The position numbers and the translations under genes were made by a program. The notes beneath the pieces are model-generated. The model did not search any database. It saw only the letters and a list, made by a program, of their open reading frames with translations, and was not told the DNA's origin. This document shows positions 6,360-8,801 of a stretch of DNA of 8,801 nt, in pieces; position 1 is the stretch's first letter; every line of letters starts with the position of its first letter. Source of the stretch: an uncultured Roseburia sp. (GTDB taxonomy: Bacteria; Bacillota; Clostridia; Lachnospirales; Lachnospiraceae); the NCBI GenBank assembly GCA_900548205.1, contig URJS01000084.1:1-8801 (forward strand), in the 5' to 3' direction.

Positions 6360-7640
6360 ATGGAACAAAAAAATATCGTAGCGACGATTTATTTAAAAAA
6401 CGGGCAGGCAGTCAGGGGGCGAAATGATTTTACCCCGATTAACAATGTGATCACGCTTGCCCGCTTTTACAATGACAGCGGCATTGATAAGCTTTTGATC
6501 TTCGATCTGTCTGATGAGGATGAGGAGCATGAGAAAAATCTTCATGTCATCAAAATGATCAACCGTAATGTAGAGCTCAAGGTCTGTGCAGGTGGAAACA
6601 TTAACCGCTTCGAGGACATTAAGAAGTTCATCTATGCGGGATGCCTGCAGGTACTCATAAACGGCGCGAAGCAAAGTGGTATGGAAATCGCACAGGAGGC
6701 GTGCAGGCGCTTTGGAAAGGAGCGCATCTTAGTGTCGGTCGCCAATGTAGACTTTCTTTTCAAGCATCAGGAGGAGCTGGCTGAGAATTTTCATGAACTG
6801 CTTGTATTAAATACAGATGTGCTGGACGCCATTGAAAATATCACCGATCTTCCCTATCTTGTAAATTTTGATGCCTTTGATTACGAGAATATCGTCGATG
6901 TTTTAAAGCGGAAGAATACAAGAGGAATCGCAGGAGGGTTTATCAATGATCCGCAGATGGATATTATGGGACTGAAATCCCGTCTTTCCGCAGATGGGAT
7001 TAAGATGGATCATTTTGAGCCGGCGCTCGGCTGGAAGGACCTTAAGAAAAATTCGGATGGTATGGTTCCTGTCGTTGTGCAGGATTACCGGACTGACGAG
7101 GTATTGATGGTTGCATATATGAATGAGGAGGCGTTTGATGCAACGCTCCATACCGGACGCATGACCTATTACAGCCGTAGCAGACAGACGCTTTGGACAA
7201 AGGGAATGATATCCGGACATGTGCAGTATGTAAAGTCTCTGACGGCAGACTGCGATTTTGATACGATTCTGGCAAAGGTATCGCAGATCGGCGCTGCCTG
7301 CCACACCGGCAATCCGACCTGCTTTTTTCATGAGATCGTGAAAAAGGAGTATATGGAGAAAAATCCGTTAAAGGTGCTTGAGGACGTGTATGACATTATC
7401 CTCGACCGCAGAGCGCATCCGAAGGAGGGTTCCTATACAAATTATCTGTTTGATAAGGGGATTGATAAGATATTAAAGAAAATCGGGGAGGAGGCGACGG
7501 AAATCGTCATCGCTGCAAAGAACCCTGATGCGGAGGAAATCAAATATGAAATTTCTGATTTCCTGTATCACATGATGGTGCTGATGGCAGAAAAGGGAGT
7601 AACATGGGAAGAAATCACACAGGAGTTATCAAACCGCTAG
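6360..7640 (+). CDS. hisIE: Trifunctional-looking fusion: degenerate HisF-like domain + HisI + HisE
   Basis: The C-terminal half catalyses steps 2 and 3 of histidine synthesis. The HisE part (about 337-426) hydrolyses phosphoribosyl-ATP, and the HisI part (about 222-330) opens the purine ring of phosphoribosyl-AMP. HisI shows VLMVAYMNEEA (248-258), the SRSR and LWTKG.SG segment (272-286), DCDFD (297-301) and Zn cysteines C298, C314 and C321, with the 16- and 7-residue spacing of Methanothermobacter HisI. HisE shows the MazG-like IGEEATE (375-381) and EISD (397-400). Residues 1 to about 218 align with HisF: VATIYLKNGQAVRG (7-20), GIDKLLIFDL (41-50) and VCAGGNINRFED (75-86). However, the catalytic aspartates of Thermotoga HisF (D11, D130) are Y11 and about N129, the strand 7 SGG is NFD (169-171), and the loops after strands 5 and 6 are about 30 residues shorter. 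This domain therefore is probably not a cyclase. No ribosome site is seen for a separate HisIE start. The operon position and the HisI/HisE motifs make those activities nearly certain; the role of the N-terminal domain is unknown. Confidence 0.93.
   Translation: MEQKNIVATIYLKNGQAVRGRNDFTPINNVITLARFYNDSGIDKLLIFDLSDEDEEHEKNLHVIKMINRNVELKVCAGGNINRFEDIKKFIYAGCLQVLINGAKQSGMEIAQEACRRFGKERILVSVANVDFLFKHQEELAENFHELLVLNTDVLDAIENITDLPYLVNFDAFDYENIVDVLKRKNTRGIAGGFINDPQMDIMGLKSRLSADGIKMDHFEPALGWKDLKKNSDGMVPVVVQDYRTDEVLMVAYMNEEAFDATLHTGRMTYYSRSRQTLWTKGMISGHVQYVKSLTADCDFDTILAKVSQIGAACHTGNPTCFFHEIVKKEYMEKNPLKVLEDVYDIILDRRAHPKEGSYTNYLFDKGIDKILKKIGEEATEIVIAAKNPDAEEIKYEISDFLYHMMVLMAEKGVTWEEITQELSNR
7593..7599 (+). 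promoter_or_regulatory. Ribosome binding site of the acyltransferase gene
   Basis: AAGGGAG lies 4 nt before the ATG at 7604, inside the end of the fusion gene. It supports the overlapping start over the later in-frame TTG at 7655, which has only AAGG upstream. Confidence 0.55.
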
Positions 7641-8719
7641 GAACACAAGGACTTTTGGAGCGGCTGCCGAAAGGTGCAGGGCAGGAGGGACGTAAAGTTT
7701 ATCTGGATGATCTGCGCGTACTTGCGACCATTTTTGTCGTCTGCGTGCACACGCTTGAGCTTGCGCGCACGCAGCTCGCTCCCGGAACGCTGCCCTTTCA
7801 GCTTGCAGAGGTCTTTCACTTTATTTTTCTATCCTGCAATCTTTTGTTTCTTATGATAAGTGGTGCGCTTCTCCTGCCGATGGAAGGGGAGCGAACGGGC
7901 ACGTTTCTGACAAAGCGGTTTTCTAAGGTGGCAATCCCTTTTGTTATCTATTATATTTTATATGTCTGTGCAAAGGAGGGGCTGGGACGTCTTGCACCGG
8001 GCTACTGGTTTACGTTTCTGATCCGGATATTGAGCGGGCCGCCGATCGAGGCGCCGCATTTCTGGCTGATCTATGTCATTTTATGGCTCTATCTTTTGAC
8101 ACCATTTCTTAGGTATCTGCTCCAAAATATTCCCGACGGCGTGCTTGCAGGAGTTGTCTTTGTGATATTTGCAGTCAGTGCGCTGGATACCTACCTGCCG
8201 CTTTTTGGCATGGACGCCCATGTTTCTCCGGTGGTGGATTCCTATGCCGGCGTCTTTATACTGGGCTATTATCTTTCCTGCCGCTGCACCAGACGGGCGG
8301 AAAATCTTATGCTGGTGGGAGGCGTATTGTCCTTTGCCGTAACCTGCTATATTTTTTTCAATCACGGCTGGTACGATGATTACGTCTACAACACGGCGCC
8401 GACGATGATGCTGTTTACAGCCGCCTTATTTGTTGCCGCAAAACGCCTTGCAGTTCGGCAAAAAGTGCTTCGCCGATTCCCAAGCCTGATCAGCTGGTAC
8501 AGTTTTTCGATTCTGCTGATCCACTGGGCGGTGCTCCATGTGATCGTCAAGGACTTGCTGCATGTGAATGTGATGAGCGGCGGTGTGGTCGGCGGCTGCC
8601 TGCTGATGATCGTTCTGACGCTCGTACTGTCGCTCATTGGCGGTATGGTCATTGATTTTGTGCTGGTACAGCCGTTGCAGAGGGCGCTGGCGGCGTGTGT
8701 GCGGTGGGGGAGGAGGTAG
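7604..8719 (+). CDS. Acyltransferase-3 family integral membrane protein
   Basis: This 371-residue polytopic protein belongs to the acyltransferase-3 (OafA/WecH-like) family, which moves acyl groups, often acetyl, from the cytoplasm onto extracellular sugars or cell-envelope polymers. The opening VYLDDLRVLATIFVVCVHT (32-50) holds the family's conserved Asp/Arg and His (R38, H49). About ten hydrophobic segments can be read, around 36-52, 70-92, 108-122, 135-144, 153-173, 178-198, 212-226, 235-252, 264-278, 294-315 and 328-356. PHFWLIYVILWLYLLTP (151-167) corresponds to the family's HLWFLY region. The 37-bp overlap with the fusion gene, in another frame, suggests translational coupling. The first 30 residues precede the conserved domain, so a start at the TTG at 7655 (354 residues) is possible. 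The substrate cannot be inferred, and no polysaccharide genes are visible nearby. A link to histidine synthesis is not obvious. Confidence 0.85.
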   Translation: MGRNHTGVIKPLGTQGLLERLPKGAGQEGRKVYLDDLRVLATIFVVCVHTLELARTQLAPGTLPFQLAEVFHFIFLSCNLLFLMISGALLLPMEGERTGTFLTKRFSKVAIPFVIYYILYVCAKEGLGRLAPGYWFTFLIRILSGPPIEAPHFWLIYVILWLYLLTPFLRYLLQNIPDGVLAGVVFVIFAVSALDTYLPLFGMDAHVSPVVDSYAGVFILGYYLSCRCTRRAENLMLVGGVLSFAVTCYIFFNHGWYDDYVYNTAPTMMLFTAALFVAAKRLAVRQKVLRRFPSLISWYSFSILLIHWAVLHVIVKDLLHVNVMSGGVVGGCLLMIVLTLVLSLIGGMVIDFVLVQPLQRALAACVRWGRR

Positions 8720-8801
8720 CGGATTGGATTTTTTACATCTGGTCATAGAGTAGTCTCGGAAACACAATGCATAAAGGATGAGATTTTTGCATACAGGGCG
8801 G
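8720..8801. other. Short 3' stretch without a supported gene
   Basis: After the acyltransferase stop there is no strong terminator. A T-run (8729-8734) lacks a convincing GC stem before it. An imperfect hairpin pairs 8767-8775 with 8784-8792 (one mismatch, 8-nt loop), AT-rich and weak. An ATG at 8778 opens a frame of eight codons to the window edge, with AAAGG directly abutting it, so a gene may begin here, but this cannot be judged. Confidence 0.3.

Noticed and set aside
8778..8801. Start of a new gene reading MRFLHTGR at the right edge, faintly like the opening of SbcD-type nucleases.
   Set aside because: Only eight codons are visible, the ribosome site abuts the ATG, and the metal-binding Asp expected after HTG is Arg.

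Overview
The window looks like chromosomal DNA of a Firmicute, most likely a clostridium of the Lachnospiraceae type. The reasons are a RecU-type Holliday junction resolvase (a Firmicutes family), a short-form HisG paired with HisZ, strong AGGAGG-like ribosome binding sites, sigma-A-type promoters and moderate base composition. The assignment to Lachnospiraceae is inference from the overall look of the proteins. No mobile element, CRISPR array, tRNA or rRNA is visible.

Layout, left to right. (1) On the minus strand (53-424) lies a small DtxR/MntR-family metal-dependent repressor. (2) A 162-bp divergent intergenic region (425-586) carries one good promoter for each side. (3) A plus-strand pair, an Eis-like GNAT acetyltransferase (587-1846) and recU (1870-2403), is probably co-transcribed. 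(4) A perfect-consensus promoter (TTGACA, 17 bp, TATAAT) overlaps the recU stop codon and opens a histidine biosynthesis operon: hisZ (2519-3715), hisG (3728-4384), hisD (4381-5673), hisB (5752-6339) and a HisF-like/HisI/HisE fusion (6360-7640). The leader before hisZ holds inverted repeats that could be an operator. (5) A multi-membrane-spanning acyltransferase-3 family gene (7604-8719) overlaps the end of the fusion gene by 37 bp and is probably translationally coupled to it. (6) The last 82 bp contain no supported gene.

How the genes work together. HisG with HisZ makes phosphoribosyl-ATP, the first and feedback-controlled step. The HisE and HisI parts of the fusion perform steps two and three, HisB dehydrates imidazole-glycerol phosphate, and HisD performs the last two oxidations to histidine. 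ProFAR isomerase (HisA), the HisH/HisF synthase, HisC and histidinol-phosphate phosphatase are not in the window and must be encoded elsewhere if the pathway is complete.

The most unusual item is the N-terminal domain of about 220 residues in the HisIE protein. It aligns with HisF from its first residue but has lost both catalytic aspartates, the phosphate-binding glycines of strand 7 and the long loops after strands 5 and 6. It looks like a HisF-derived pseudoenzyme domain kept for a structural or regulatory role.
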